Source: Neurospora tetrasperma FGSC 2508 (lineage: Eukaryota; Ascomycota; Sordariomycetes; Sordariales; Sordariaceae). Taken from it: a stretch of 64,000 nucleotides of DNA. The notes beneath the pieces were generated by a model. It saw only the letters and a list, made by a program, of their open reading frames with translations, had not been told where the DNA came from and searched no databases. The stretch's first letter is position 1; each line of letters begins with the position of its first letter. Both the position numbers and the translations under genes were made by a program. The stretch is from assembly GCF_000213175.1 (NCBI RefSeq), contig NW_009799100.1:3723099-3787098 (forward strand). Direction: 5' to 3'. This document shows positions 23,410-36,816 of this stretch, piece after piece.

Positions 23410-26256
23410 CCCGGTCGGCGAGAGGGCGGGGGCAGCTCTTGCTTGTTCTGACCACAAAAGCAGCAGCAGGGCTCAGGGGATATGTACACTAGACAAATTC
23501 CCACCTCGGGCCAGGGCCTAAAACAAACAGTGAGGGCATGTGTGGGACTTTGTTGGCAGTTTTAGATTGTGAGGAACGGGAATCACAATGGGATCCGGGA
23601 AGTGGGCGTGGTGGGAACGGCCCGAGCGTCGAATGGGGACGGAAGACGGGAAGACTGGGGGCCGCCAAGATGAGAGACACGGGAGGAAAAGTCTGTGTTG
23701 AGCGTTGGTGTATAAATCATTGTAATCCACAAGCCTCCAAGGATTTCGACATCGAAGGACAACTTTGCAGTGGTAGTATTAGTCGGTTATTATTAACCAA
23801 TTGCGATGAACCAAGACTATCTTGCATCTTGGGCCTATTGAGGTACTGGAGGATGGATACCCACGCGTACAGTCGAAAGCTGAGCTGATTTGTGAGCTAT
23901 GTGAACTGCTGAAGAATCAAGTCATGTTCTCACGGGCAAAAATATCATTCTCCAACCGGCACTACTGCAAGGTACCTCTAGCCGAGCAAACGGGGATCGT
24001 TCTGGAGCATCTGTCAGCGAAATAGTACGGGAACTACAGTATGTTCATCGTAGCGAGAGTGGACATTGTGGAAAACGCCGTTTCCCGTCGAATCCAAACG
24101 AAGGCCTAGAGAAATCCATCTATGATCTTGTGTCTTTTCGGTCCGTCTTTTCACGATGGAAGAGGAGAGGAGTTGTAAACGGGGCTCTGGTAGAGTCTCC
24201 AAGGTACTGGTGTGAAGATGTTTTTGTTGAAAGGTCTTAATGATGAAGGCTAGGTCACGATGGGGTTTGATGTGGGCACAAGGCTCCCTGGCGTGCCTGG
24301 AAATATTGTCTTCTTGCTGCATCCATTGCTCATGGTGTCGTTGTGGCTTGTTAGATAGAGGTCTCTTGTTCTTGTTACATATGTTAGCTCGCGAGATTTG
24401 TTACAACGGTAGAGTAAGTCCGTAAACAGAAAAGGCAACATGGGGCCACGAGGTCACCACGAGGCAAGAGACATTGGCGCATTCTGATGTCAATACGTCC
24501 TGGATCTCAAGAAGTGACATCCTTGACCCACGATATCGGACCAACAGCAGGAGGTTGCCGTCTTGGTATTGACGGCAAGAACATGGGGTAAAAAGCAAGG
24601 TACCTGTCACGTACATAGCAGGGAGTTCAAACAGGTCCCCTTCAATCACATGCAAATAAGAGTCCCACTGCCCCATCCCTCCCTGCGAAACTGAGGCACG
24701 AGACACATCCTGGGGTTGAACAAAAGGAAGACTCGAAACATGTCTGTCTGTCTGTCAATGTTAAGACAATTGGAAAGTCCTTGAAGGTTGGGCGGGGTGA
24801 TATTTTATGGGGATCCAGAGCCCTAAAACCGACGCGAGTTCCGCATCGTGTCTCTGGTCGGCTGTTCTGTCTCCGTGTCTGTGCTGGCAATGTACATAAG
24901 TACATAGCTAGAGGAGTTGAGTGCTACACTACTTTAGTTCAGACCTGCGGGAACGGCAAGATAGAACGATATCTTGCGCAGACCAATGTGAAGAAGTGCG
25001 GGATTTTCTCCCTTCTGTAGACACACATTAGTAAGAGCCTTTGAAATAGTAGCGTGCAGTCACACAAGATGAAGTCAGGACATGAGGTTCGATATGTGCC
25101 AAGTTCGGTACAGGTTCATCCGCCCATCGCCTCGAGAGCACCCCCTCCTCGCCAGATCGTTCCGCGCTAGTAGCAAGCGTGAGTCCGCTCAATCCGGGGA
25201 TGACACTATGGCAGCGGTAGGCCTGCAATTCCGTCTGTGCTTGGCCGCCTCGCCTCCCAGGTCCTCTGCTGACAGTGACGGCAATCCAATTGGTACAGGT
25301 CGGTAACAGTTACCTAGACTAGTCCTCGCATCGAACGGAATTGTTCCCGCTTTCAGACCACGCACCCACCCACCTTCCACTTGCTCCTCCAAAGTCCCTT
25401 TCAAGTTCCCCAATCCCCACAGGAAGCGGGCTTCTTCACAAAGAAAAGCAGAAGACTGGAGAGAGCAAGCGACGGGTCGGAGACAAGGACGAAAAGAACA
25501 CTTCGTTTTGACGCCCTTGTTCACGATCCCCCTCACTTTCCAACATCTTCGGGCACCTTGTCCGTACTTACCTTACCTACACCCAAGTACCTTCGCCTCG
25601 ACCCGCTCCAGTAATCACCCTCTACCCACCCGACCTCCACGGAGAGGAATCCGTGATCAACAAAAAACCGACCTTGGTGCGACTGCGAACGCGGCCGCAT
25701 TTGGACGCTTTCTTGATATTTGAAACCGTATCCGCATTGGGAGCTGCTACACCACATACAACCCGACTATGTTATTGCGCAGCAGCCAGGTCTAGGATAC
25801 GAGACACGTCGACTCTTCTGGTCCCAAACCAAACCCCATCCCCCATCGCCCTAGAGGTCCAGGTAGCTTCCACGGCACACACACAATCGACAGTGACCAA
25901 AATACACACATGCTCCAAACGAACTGGCTGGAGACGCGAACGTCCAAGTCATCCACAACGGTAGCAGCACCTAGTACGGAGTACCGAGCACGGCGTAACA
26001 CGGAAACTCCCAGGTCCAGAGGTTGGGTAGTTCACGCCAATAACTGACGAACCACGTCGATCGCTTCGGCCCCCCTCCCTCCCCTCCCCCAGAAACAGCA
26101 ACGCAACCACCGACATCAACAAGCGCAGCTCTTCCGACACTGAGCGCAACTAGCCTTCTCTCCCTGTTCCAAAACCCCATCGACGATTGCGTGACACCCG
26201 GCTTTCCTCGTTTCGCCTCGAGGAGGGCGCAGCGCATCTCCCGTTACCATACGCTA
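23410..26256. other. Intergenic region and long 5' leader of the Zn2Cys6 regulator
   Basis: Base composition returns to normal immediately after the retroelement. I find no supported gene in 2.8 kb; open frames are short and overlapping. The last kilobase is C/A-rich with a number of short upstream ATG frames. It probably contains the promoter and a long 5' UTR of the transcription factor gene starting at 26257. Confidence 0.45.
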
Positions 26257-26350
26257 ATGGACCTGGACATTGACACGGCCAAGGGAGCAACAATGTCTGC
26301 GACAACGCCAGCGGAGAAGTCGACAACTGCTTCCGCCGCTCAGCAACAGG

Positions 26351-26385
<35 letters not shown>

Positions 26386-29032
26386 CAACGAAGACAATCG
26401 CAGCCGAGTCGACAACAAGCTCAGTCAAAGCAGCAACCTCCACCGCTGCAACCACACCCGCAGTTCAGCTCACAATCGCCGACTCAGTCAAGACAGTCGC
26501 AGTCGCAGTCGCCAGCACCGTCGCAAGCGCAATCTCAGGGTCAGCAGCCACCATCGGCTTCGACAGCCACGGGCACATCAACCGGCCATATGAGTTTCAG
26601 GAGGTTGGTAAATTCCGGCAAAAACTGGGGAGGATAACAGTCCGGAGCTCCTTTTAGCTGACATATCATTCGGAATAAACAAAAAAAAGACAACGAGCCT
26701 CTCGAGCTTGCGAAGTAAGTTGCAAACGTGTATTTTATAAGGTTTTGAGGCACTCTCCCCGCAATGGGCCCCCAATAAGATGCAGAAAGCCCAGAGCAGA
26801 GGCCACTGGCGGGATGCGACTCGTTGCGCCGCACTTCAACACCGAGCCTCGGCTCATTAGCTATCGCGTTATCTCTCGTGCGAAACCTAGGCTAACCACC
26901 CCGTCTTTGTAGACTTGCCATGCCCGTAAAGTACGACGCCCTCTTCTGAACAAAGCTTCCCAACCAATTGCCAAACCTCGGATCTGTCATATCACTTGTT
27001 TTTGAGCAACATGGATACTCACATCATGCCCGTTACAGGTTCGCTGCGATGCCGCAAGCCTCGGTGTTCCGTGCACCAATTGCGTCGCCTTTTCCATCGA
27101 ATGCCGCATCCCGACGCCTAAACGCAAGAAGACTGCCGCGCAGAGCACCACCACTGCCCCTTCCAAGGACTCGGATAGGTATATGTTGTTCCTGCTTGAG
27201 TTTTACTCGTTCCTTTCTAGTTCCTTGCTTTTCTTGCCAACGGCCTCTCCCTTTCTTCCTGTTTTGATCACATGTGATCGCCTTGGTCTGCAAACAGCTG
27301 ACCGGATCCCAGTGAGCGAGGAGACACCGAAGACCGGTCGCCGCGCCAGGCCGGTGCAAACAACACCTTCCCGGCTGGAACCCGACCTGCGACGGCCTAC
27401 CATACCCAAGAGGGGACACCGACCACATCTGTCAACGTCAAGGAACAGGCGAAAAGGGAAAAGTACGACAATGCAACCCTGGCCAACTACATGAACCTCG
27501 TTATGAAGCCCAAGTTCACTAGAGCACCTATCACGGAGGCTGGGAGGGTAGCCTATATGGGCGAGTCTTCCAACCTCAACCTTCTCGTCCACGACCGCCA
27601 AAGCGACTCGGACGTGGTACATTATCCTCTGCCGGAACATGTACGGGGCAACAAGGCCAGGTTATCAGAGCTGGATAGCACCGAGATCGAAATCCTTCAT
27701 CAGCGAGGCGCGTTTCTGCTGCCACCCCGATCTCTGTGCGATGAGCTCATCGAATCGTACTTTCAGTGGGTGCACCCCATAGTCCCCGTCATTAACCGGA
27801 CCAAGTTTATGCGGCAGTACAAAGACCCCAAGAATCCGCCGTCACTGTTGCTGCTGCAAGCCATGCTTCTTGCCGGTTCTCGAGTCTGCACCAACCCCCA
27901 ACTGATGGATGCAAATGGTTCCGCAGCACCAGCCGCTCTTACTTTTTACAAACGAGCCAAGGCCTTGTACGAAGCGGGCTACGAAGACGATCGGGTTACC
28001 ATTGTACAGTCGCTCCTCCTGATGGGTTGGTACTGGGAAGGCCCCGAGGACGTTACCAAAAACGTCTTCTACTGGAGCCGTGTTGCTACCATTGTCGCTC
28101 AGGGCTCTGGCATGCACAGGAGCGTTGAGGGTTCGCAGCTGAGCAAAGCCGACAAGAGGCTGTGGAAGCGTATCTGGTGGTCATTGTTCACAAGGGACCG
28201 ATCGACAGCTGTCGCGCTTGGACGACCTTGTCATATCAATCTGGACGACTCGGACGTGGAGATGTTAACGGAGGACGACTTCATCGAAGACGAGCCGGAT
28301 AACCCAAGCGACTACCCACCGGACGAGACCCATGTTCAGTTTTTCCTGCAATACGTCAAGCTCTGCGAAATCATGGGGCTGGTCCTCTCTCAGCAGTATT
28401 CTGTTGCCTCCAAGGGCAAGGGGAAAAACGCCATCGATCTGACACACAGTGATATGGCCCTTGCCGACTGGCTTCAGAACTGCCCAAAGATTGTGTACTG
28501 GGAGATGCGGAACCACCATTTCTGGTCTGCATTGCTTCATTCGAATTACTACACCACTCTATGCCTCCTGCACAGAGCACACATGCCACCGAGTGGATCC
28601 CACAGGTGGCCTGATGACTCGCCCTACCCATCGCGTAACATTGCGTTCCAGGCGGCAGCTATGATCACCTCTATTATCGAGAATCTCCAGTCCAACCATC
28701 AGCTACGGTATTGCCCTGCGTACATCGTCTACAGTCTCTTCTCTGCGCTCATCATGCACGTATATCAGATGAGGTCGCCAGTTGCCTCCATCCAGCAAGT
28801 TACGCAAACCAGAATACGCACATGCATGGCCGCCCTGAAAGACGTTTCTAAAGTTTGGCTTGTGGGCAAGATGGTGTTTACTCTTTTCGAGTCCATTCTC
28901 GGGAACAAGGTCCTTGAAGAAAGGCTTCAGAAGGCGGCAGGTAAGAGACATCGTCGGATGCAGCAAGGCCTCTCTCAGCTAGAACAATATCGCCAGCACC
29001 AGCAGCTTCAACAACAACAACAACAACAACAA

Positions 29033-29067
<35 letters not shown>

Positions 29068-30070
29068 ACATCAGCAACACCAGCACCAGCAGCAACAGCA
29101 GCAACGTGTACACGATCAGAAGCGTAAATACGATGAAATGGCCATTGATTTCAGCGTTAACACTCCCCAGCCCCAAGAATCTTACGAGCGTTCAAGGCCA
29201 CAAACACCAAGTTTGACAACCAAGACGGAGACGACGCCCAGCACGATGCCGCCACCTGTCACGTCACCCCATAACCAGAACGGTCACCGTCCTCCGCACG
29301 ATGCGTTTATGGGCGGAACGGCTTCGAGGCCGCACACTCGGCCAGCGACGCCTTTCAACCCATCCTTCTCGGTTCCAGCCACTCCACCAGATCTATACTT
29401 GGTGACCAGAAACTCGCCCAACCTTTCACAAAATATCTGGGAGAACTTTCAGCCCGACCAGCTTTTCCCAGAAAGTACCAATATGCCCCTCTTCCCTCAC
29501 CTGTCACCTACCCAACAGCAATCCAGTCTGGACCCCAACATGATGCATATGCCAAGCGGGCTTCCCAATCAACCCATTGAGTATACACAGGGCGTTAAGC
29601 GCAACCTGGCTGGCAGTCCGTTGCCCAGCAACCCCAACAACAATAATAATGGCAATGGGTTGCTTCATCCTGGCGGCATGCCAGGGCAGGGCCAAGGCCA
29701 GCAGGGAGGATATGGAAATAATCAGTCTAATAGCTTCTGGAACGCCAACTTTGATGGGCAGATAGGCGGCGGTGGAGCGAATGACGGGCATAGCCCGAGT
29801 GACAGTTGGAGTAATAGCTCGGTGCATGGACAGTCTGTTCCGTCGACGCTTAATGTTGAGGACTGGTAAGTTTTTTATTTTTCAATTTTTTTCCTGGAAT
29901 TGGTTTTTTTTTTTTTTGGGTGATTATTTGTTCCATCCTGCACGGCGTTCGGATGAAAACAGAAGCTAACATGGGATGAAATCTGCAGGTTTCAATTCTT
30001 TGGGATTAATAGTGATCCGTCGCAGGGATACATGAATCTTGACATCCCGGAACTGATGAGGCAGTTGTAA
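26257..30070 (+). CDS. far-2: Zn2Cys6 transcription factor, cutinase transcription factor 1 beta / FAR type
   Basis: Six exons are read: 26257-26603, 26690-26714, 26913-26930, 27039-27178, 27313-29865 and 29989-30070, about 1054 aa. The zinc cluster is assembled from exons 2-4: RACE, TCHARK, VRCDAASLGVPCTNC, then VAFSIEC. Its cysteines at about 123, 126, 133, 142, 145 and 152 have the C-x2-C-x6-C-x8-C-x2-C-x6-C spacing. A fungal-specific transcription factor domain spans about residues 310-620 (CDELIESYFQWVHPIVPVIN onward). Poly-Gln tracts lie at about 30-45 and 740-775, and the C-terminus is Pro/Gln/Asn-rich. The family controls cutinase and fatty-acid utilisation genes in ascomycetes. The choice between the two FAR paralogues is from memory of the family and is less certain than the family itself. 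Two exons are only 25 and 18 nt. The last intron splits a Trp codon. Confidence 0.9.
26341..26389 (+). repeat. CAG/CAA repeat encoding N-terminal poly-Gln
   Basis: An interrupted run of CAG and CAA codons in exon 1 of the Zn2Cys6 regulator encodes Gln with a single Glu. The mix of CAG then CAA suggests selection for the Gln tract and not just repeat slippage. Confidence 0.85.
28996..29106 (+). repeat. CAA/CAG repeat encoding long internal poly-Gln
   Basis: About 35 codons, almost all Gln with scattered His, follow the fungal transcription factor domain. It is a length-variable microsatellite candidate. Confidence 0.85.
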
Positions 30071-32767
30071 TCGTATCGATCCCAGCCCATAAGAGTTGAT
30101 GTTGGCGTATGATGAGACTATGGTAACTATCAGTCTCAAAATGAATGGTGTGGTGCAGAACTGTATAAGGCCTAGGCTGGCGACTGTGGTCACTATATCC
30201 TTTCGCATTTCAGCACTCATACAAGCAGTTTTAGGAGGCATTGGCAGGAAAACTCAATCACAAATACTCTTTATTGGATATGATAACCTGTGTCGATTGA
30301 GTTGTGGAAGAAGGGATGCATCGATACGAAGGGACAGACTGCAGTGTTGCGCGAAACCAAGACTGTGAATGGGTAAAACCTCACCCAGTGACCCAGTCCC
30401 AGCGCTTCTCTCACATGATCACAGCGACCCGCACAGCAACCCACACCCAGATCAGCGCTTTAACTGATGTTGCTTCAGACGAATCTGATCTGAATCATGG
30501 TGGATTAGATTATGGGTTAGCGCCAGGACCAATTTTCTTTTCATTCGTTGATTTGTTCACCTTTTGACCATCGCTGATTGTTTCTACCTCGGCAAAATGA
30601 TGTATGTAGTGTGCTAGTGGCCGCGTTTCTGGCCGCACATTTGTCCAAGGTCGAGACGAGACGCCCATGCGCCGTACCTTGTTTTGTTCCGTTTGAACAA
30701 CCTTTTTTTCTTTTTTTTTTCCTCGCTGCTGAACAGAGAGTTACAAGAGGGGCAGGAAAGGGTCACAGTATTCAAAATCATATTTTCTGTTTGACAGGCA
30801 TGTAGATGGGATGCTTCATGCCAGCCTCATCCCCGGAAGTACCATCCATTGAGCGCTTCTCGAGAGTGCGAGAGGTAGATGTGAAAAGGGCAGTTGACCA
30901 ATCATATCGTGAAGCAATCCTCTGACGGGGATATAGGGTCGAGCACCTGGCTTTCCGCATATTGTAGAGCCCCATGAACTGACGCCGTTCCGATGGTGAG
31001 GAAAGTGCACATGTCGTAGCCGTGATATTGACAGTATGTAGAGATGAGATATCCGTGTGTATGGATCCAGGAAAAGGCCGCTCTCGCAACCTGAACCTGT
31101 CGATCGTCAGCTGCAAGATGTGATGTGATAGTGAAAAGAGAAACACCCCCGCGTTTTGTAGCGGGGTTGTTCTTTCATCACTCTGTTTCCACATCCGTTG
31201 AATGTGGCTGCCTTGAGCGTTACCACGCACAAAAGGAGATGAGGCTCGGTTAAGTAATTTCATCACTTATACCTTTCTTCAGTTTCCTCATTCCATCATT
31301 CTTGTCAGGTTGGACTCTTTCCTCTTTCCTCACAATCGATGAAAGAAGTGGATAGAAGCGCGTCTAATGAAGAGGTGAAAAGAGGGGTCAGCCGTTGGGC
31401 GCCACACTAACAAATCGCTGCACTGGGCGTTCATAGCCGCCGGCTTGTAGCTTTGTACCACACCCGGACTGTACGGGTATCCGAATCATTGGAGGATTGT
31501 TTCCGAAAATGGGGACCAGGGCAAGGCATTGGATATCGAGCCATGAAGCAACGCCCATCCGGACGGGCGATATGGATGGGGGGGGAGGTGTGGAAAGATG
31601 GACTAGGCAGTGCTAAGCTTATTATACCTTCCTGGTCTTATAATGGAGCTGCTTCCCCCGTCTGAACATGTGAGGAATATGCCTGAAGCGATCTGCAGCC
31701 GGCGGCTAACTTGGAGAGAGCGGATGGAATCCATCTCTTGGTTTGCCTCTTCTTCGCTCGATTAGTTTCCGCTTGGATATTCTGGTCCAGCAAACCTCAC
31801 TGGGTGTCTTCGATTTCAAGCTAAGTGCTTGCGGCTTTCACGTTGAACTCCATTTTGAATATCAGAGGAATCTTGTAGGTCTGAATCACAGCTGGAGAGA
31901 GCCCGGCCGGTGACAGGGGATGAAGCTATACGGGACTGTCTCCGTAGTTGGGTGGCTCCTTCCCCGGCAGCTGCCGCCTGCCCCATCACGCCCATTGCTG
32001 CCCGCCGCCTATCGATGACCTGTCAAGCTGTGCACATATAACATATGACGGGGCCTGGAGGTGCCGCCCTTTCGCTTATACGATGAGCGAGACCGAGACA
32101 ACTTTTGCAAAGGTTGGCCATAAATAACAAGTATTGGTTTAAATATTACCAAGCAACAGCACCTCAGCTTCGTGTCTTGTCAATCGTCAAGCGTCGCCAA
32201 GGTACCTCTAGGTAGTGACCAAGCAACCATAAGGTAAGGTAGAGAGAGGTAGGTAGTTCGCCTTGTGCCTGCTGCACCTCACCAGTTCCCCGGATCTCCC
32301 CCTCCCCAACCCCCAAAAAAGTAAAAAGTCCACAACGTGGTTCTCGACTTTACGGTCCACTCCAGCACGGCCAGGCGGCCACCAACGCTCATCACCACAG
32401 CAGAATTCACAGCAGGGCAACCGCCGTTGGCAAAGTACCAGGTACCCCTCTGCCGCACGCGAGCTCTGACGACACAAGCTGGCTTGTTACCCAAAGCTTA
32501 CACGAACACGCAACTCTCCTCCCTCTCACAACTCGTCAACCACCAATTCCGCCTTTTCCCCCAGTCTACCATATAACATCGGCAAAGTAGGCTTAGGAAA
32601 GCTGCAGTCGTCACGCGGAAGACAACACGGAAAACCCACAAGAACTTGGATTACAAGCCGCCAGAACCGGGACTTTCGTCTTGTCTTGTCCCCGCATTCC
32701 GAACTCCATCGAGTCGTTTACCGAACCGAGACGCTGAATTCCAACCGCCCGCTCATAATCGCCCAAC
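30071..32767. other. 2.7-kb intergenic region, BRO1 promoter at right end
   Basis: No gene is supported. Open frames such as the minus-strand one at 30778-31266 show no motif and have poor coding character. A T-rich tract lies near 30700-30722. Near 32200-32215 there is GGTACCTCTAGGTAG, a partial palindrome like those at 1835 and 14835. The final 500 bp is the presumed BRO1 promoter and leader. Confidence 0.45.
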
Positions 32768-35700
32768 ATGGTGCAGGCGCCCATGATCTCGGTGCCCCTC
32801 AAGGCCACAAGCGAGATTGACTGGGTTGCTCCCCTCAAGAACTACATTCGAAATACGTACGGCGATGATCCGGAGCGCTATGCCGAAGAATGTGCGACCC
32901 TCAACCGGTTACGCCAGGATATGCGAGGCGCCGGGAAGGACAGCACGTCGGGAAGGGACCTGCTCTATCGCTACTACGGCCAGCTCGAACTTTTGGATTT
33001 GAGATTTCCGGTGGACGAGAAGAACATCAAGATTTCCTTTACATGGTATTGTCCCTTCCAGCGCGGCTAAACCATGTGTTCGGGGCCCACATCGGTTGCT
33101 AACCATCTGCTGGTTCTGTAGGTTCGACGCTTTTACTCACAAGCCCACAGCGCAATATTCGCTGGCTTTTGAGAAGGCCTCCATCATCTTCAACATTTCC
33201 GCCGTTCTATCCTGCCATGCGGCACACCAATTGCGAACCGAGGAGGCGGGACTCAAGACGGCATACCACTCGTTCCAGGCCTCGGCCGGCATGTTCACCT
33301 ACATCAACGAGAACTTCCTCCACGCGCCCTCGTCCGATCTGAGCAGGGAAACGGTCAAGACGCTGATCAGCATCATGTTGGCCCAGGCGCAAGAGGTCTT
33401 CCTTGAGAAGCAGATTGCTGATCAAAAAAAGAATGGTCTGCTCGCCAAGTTGTCTAGCCAAGCAGCCGCTCTCTACGCCCAGGCTGTTGAGGGCGTTCAA
33501 GAAAATGTCACCAAGGCCATTTTCGAGAAAGTTTGGCTGTCTGTGGTTCAGGTAAGTTGTGTTGGCGTGGGGTCCTGATCAGGATGGATGGGAAATCTGG
33601 GGCAAAACTGACACAGAATAATAGATCAAGCTTAACTTCATGAACTCACTCGCCCAGTACTACCAAGCCCTCGCTGATGAGGATGCAAACTCTTATGGCG
33701 TGGCCATTGCGCGTCTTGAAATTGCACAGGGTCTTGCCAAAGAAGCAAACAAGATGGCACACAGTTTTCCTACCTCAGTGCCCCCAAACTCGAATTTGAC
33801 CTCCGACTGTGGCCACATCCTGGCAGATGCGACCAAAAGACACCTCGCAACTGTCAAGGAAAAATTGGAGGAACTCAACAAGGAAAATGACATGATCTAC
33901 CATCAACCCGTACCTGCCGAGGCCAGCGTTGCACCGGTCCCCAAGCTGCCGGCTGCAAAACCGATACCCGTTAGCGAGCTATATGCCGGTCAGGATATTC
34001 AACGGATTACCGGCCCCGATCTATTCGCGAAAATTGTGCCTCTTGCGGTTACCGAATCGGCTAGCTTGTACGATGAAGAGAAGGCCAAGCTGGTGAGAGC
34101 AGAGACGGAAAGAGTGGAAACCGCAAACAGCGAGATGGCGGCTAGCCTGGACTATCTCAGGCTTCCGGGCGCTCTTCAGGTTTTGAAGGGAGGGTTCGAT
34201 CAGGATATCCTTCCTGACGAAGACTTTAGGACATGGTGTGTGGATGTCGCGGATCACGAAAACCCTCACAGGATTTTCGAATATCTTCATACCGAAAAGC
34301 AGGCCATTTCAACAATACTGGATAAGAGTAGCAGGCAGTTGGATATGGAGGAAAGCGTGTGTGAGAAGATGCGTTCCAAGTACGATGCGGAATGGACCCA
34401 GCAGCCGAGTTCGCGGTTGACCACTACGCTCAGAACGGACATTAGGAGGTATAGGGAGGCCTTGGAAGTGGCAGCGAAGAGTGATGGGCAGCTCGCGACA
34501 AAGCTTAGAGCCAACGAAAACGAGTTGGACGAGATGCGCCAGGCCGCGCAGCATGGAGAGATCGATGAGTTGTTCCAGAGAGCAGTCAGGAAGTCGCGAA
34601 AGTCAAACCCGAATAGCCCCGCCACCGTGGAACCTAACCTTTTGGAGGCCGATTTTGATGACGGTGGCCCGAGTGTGGTTGAGCAGATCCAAAAGGTGGA
34701 AGATATTCTGAAGAAGCTCAGCTTGGTGAAGAAGGAGCGTCTGCAGGTACTACAGGATCTGAAGCAAAAGGTATGTTGATCACGATGAAGAGTCGTGTGT
34801 AGTTCATCAAGAGCTGACAAAACAACAGGCGCACAGTGATGATATTTCCCAAATTCTTATTCTCAACAAGAAGTCGATTGCAAACTATGAGCAGCAACTC
34901 TTCCAACAGGAACTGGAGAAGTTCAGGCCTCATCAGAACCGCCTCGTGCAAGCTTCACACAAGCAGGCTGCTCTCATGAGGGAGCTTACAGTAACATTCA
35001 ACAATCTCCTTCAGGACAAGCGAGTGCGTGCCGACCAAAGCCGATACGAGTCGGTGCAACGATCGCGTACCTCCGTTATCAACAAGTACAAGCGTGCCTA
35101 CCAAGAGTTCTTGGACCTTGAGGCGGGTCTGCAGAGTGCCAAGAACTGGTATAAGGATATGCGACAGGAGGCCGAGAGCCTGGAGAAGAACGTCGAGGCG
35201 TTCGTCAATAACCGTAGAGCAGAGGGTGCCCAGCTTCTCAACCAGATCGAGCAGGACCGGGCTGCCAACAAGAGCTCCCACGCCGCGCTGGAACAAGAGC
35301 GGTTGAAGAATCTCATGGAGCGCATGTCGATGGACCCATCACCGACCTCCCCCAAGCCTTCATCGGGATCAGGAGGCCGACCTACGCCCGCTCCCTTATC
35401 ATTCGCTCCAGCAGCTGTCTCCAACACGCCACTGTCAGCCTACCAAAAGTCCAACTTTTCTACCCAGTATCCCGCCTCGCCGCCAGCCACACAAGTTCCC
35501 CACAACCCCGGGGGCCAGCAACAGACCCCCTATCAACAGTACAACCCCAGCTCCCTTGGCCGCATCCCCGGCCCCGCCTCCCCACCTCCGAACCAAACAA
35601 GCTTTAACATCGGCCCCGGCCGCCACCCCGCCTCTCCGCCACCGACGCAAACCTCCTTCGCCCAATCCCGCCCTTATAGCTTGACGACGTACGGTAACCC

Positions 35701-36013
35701 TTCGGCACTGAATCCTCAGGGTGGACAATCGCAGCAATCGCAGCCAGGAGGCTACGTCCCTCCAGGCTTCGTCCCACCTCCGCCGCCTCCGGGACCCCCG
35801 CCGCTGGGTCCGCAGCAAACAGTGCATTACGGCGGGAACGAGTATTATGCTGGTGCCATGGGTAATCCGAATATTGGAAGGCCGGGGTCGGGGCAGCAGG
35901 GGCCACAGGGGCAGCAAGGGGGTTGGGGACAGCCGCCGCCGCAACAGCAGCTGTATCAGCAGCAGGGAGGGGGAGGGGGTGATCCTTGGGCTGGGTTGAG
36001 TGCTTGGAAGTGA
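32768..36013 (+). CDS. BRO1: BRO1-domain vacuolar/endosomal sorting protein
   Basis: Four exons, 32768-33045, 33122-33551, 33625-34770 and 34829-36013, give 1012 aa. Bro1 binds ESCRT-III (Snf7) on endosomes and recruits the deubiquitinase Doa4 during multivesicular body sorting. The N-terminal BRO1 domain (about 1-390) opens with MVQAPMISVPLKATSEIDW and includes DPERYAEECATLNRLRQDMR. A coiled V domain (about 400-760) follows. A Pro/Gln/Gly-rich tail (about 780-1012) contains long proline runs that could bind partners. The near-complete match to Bro1, as opposed to the pH-signalling relative PalA/Rim20, is my recognition of the N-terminal block. The first intron splits the Trp codon in FTWFDAFTHKP. 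The other two lie between codons. Confidence 0.93.
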
Positions 36014-36816
36014 GAGGATACATCTGATTCGTGTATAGGTAAGGATTGGATGAAAGGATATTGTAGGTACGCTGAAGCTCAAGAGCGAAATGAGGAGTTG
36101 GAGAACGTATAAGGAAGGTTATAGGGATGGGGAGGAAAGAAGTTGAGCTGAGCGGCAGGCGGTGGTTTCATTGGTTATTGGTTAGTAGCAAGAGGTTAGA
36201 AAGAATCTATTGACAACCCCTTTCTCTTGTACAACATCTAAGGAGGTAGTCCTAAAAGCGGATATAAGCACCTACTTAAAGTGAGTAGGACCTGACAGCC
36301 AGCTTAGTGAATGGTTCGCAAAGTCTTTGTGTGAACACATCCTAAGAAGGTGGACAATATCCGCAGCGAAAGAGTCTTCAACAACATTATCACGGTGTAT
36401 CGACATATTGTACGGCTTCACAAGATATGGTGAATACGGGGGCTTGATGCAAATTTTGTTCAGATATATATGCCACTTAATATTGACCCTCCTCCCCGTC
36501 AGGGAAAACTACCTGAACCAGATGCAGAAACAGATGGTATATATGAAGTTGAAACAAACAAAAGAAAACAGGAAAAAAAAAAGGACAAAAAAAAAAAAGA
36601 GACATCATGATATATAGCTAAAATGGACTGGTACAACATGCATGCTACTGTTCTTCCTTGTTCTTCTGCTTCTTCTTCCCTTGTATCCGCCTTCCGGATT
36701 CTATGTATCTTTTTCCTTATCCAAAACTCATGTCATGCCTTTCATTTCCTTTCCTTCCTCTTCTTTTCACGTTTCTCAACTTCCCATGCCCTAGCCCAAA
36801 GCCTACAGCTTATAGC
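36014..36816. other. Convergent intergenic region between BRO1 and carnitine acetyltransferase
   Basis: This is 800 bp of 3' flanks from both sides. It is A-rich near 36540-36600 and T/C-rich near 36640-36780 (the 3' UTR of the minus-strand gene). No gene is seen. Confidence 0.5.

Noticed and set aside
30778-31266. A 162-codon minus-strand frame upstream of BRO1
   Set aside because: No motif, no splice-extended partner and irregular composition. Judged chance.
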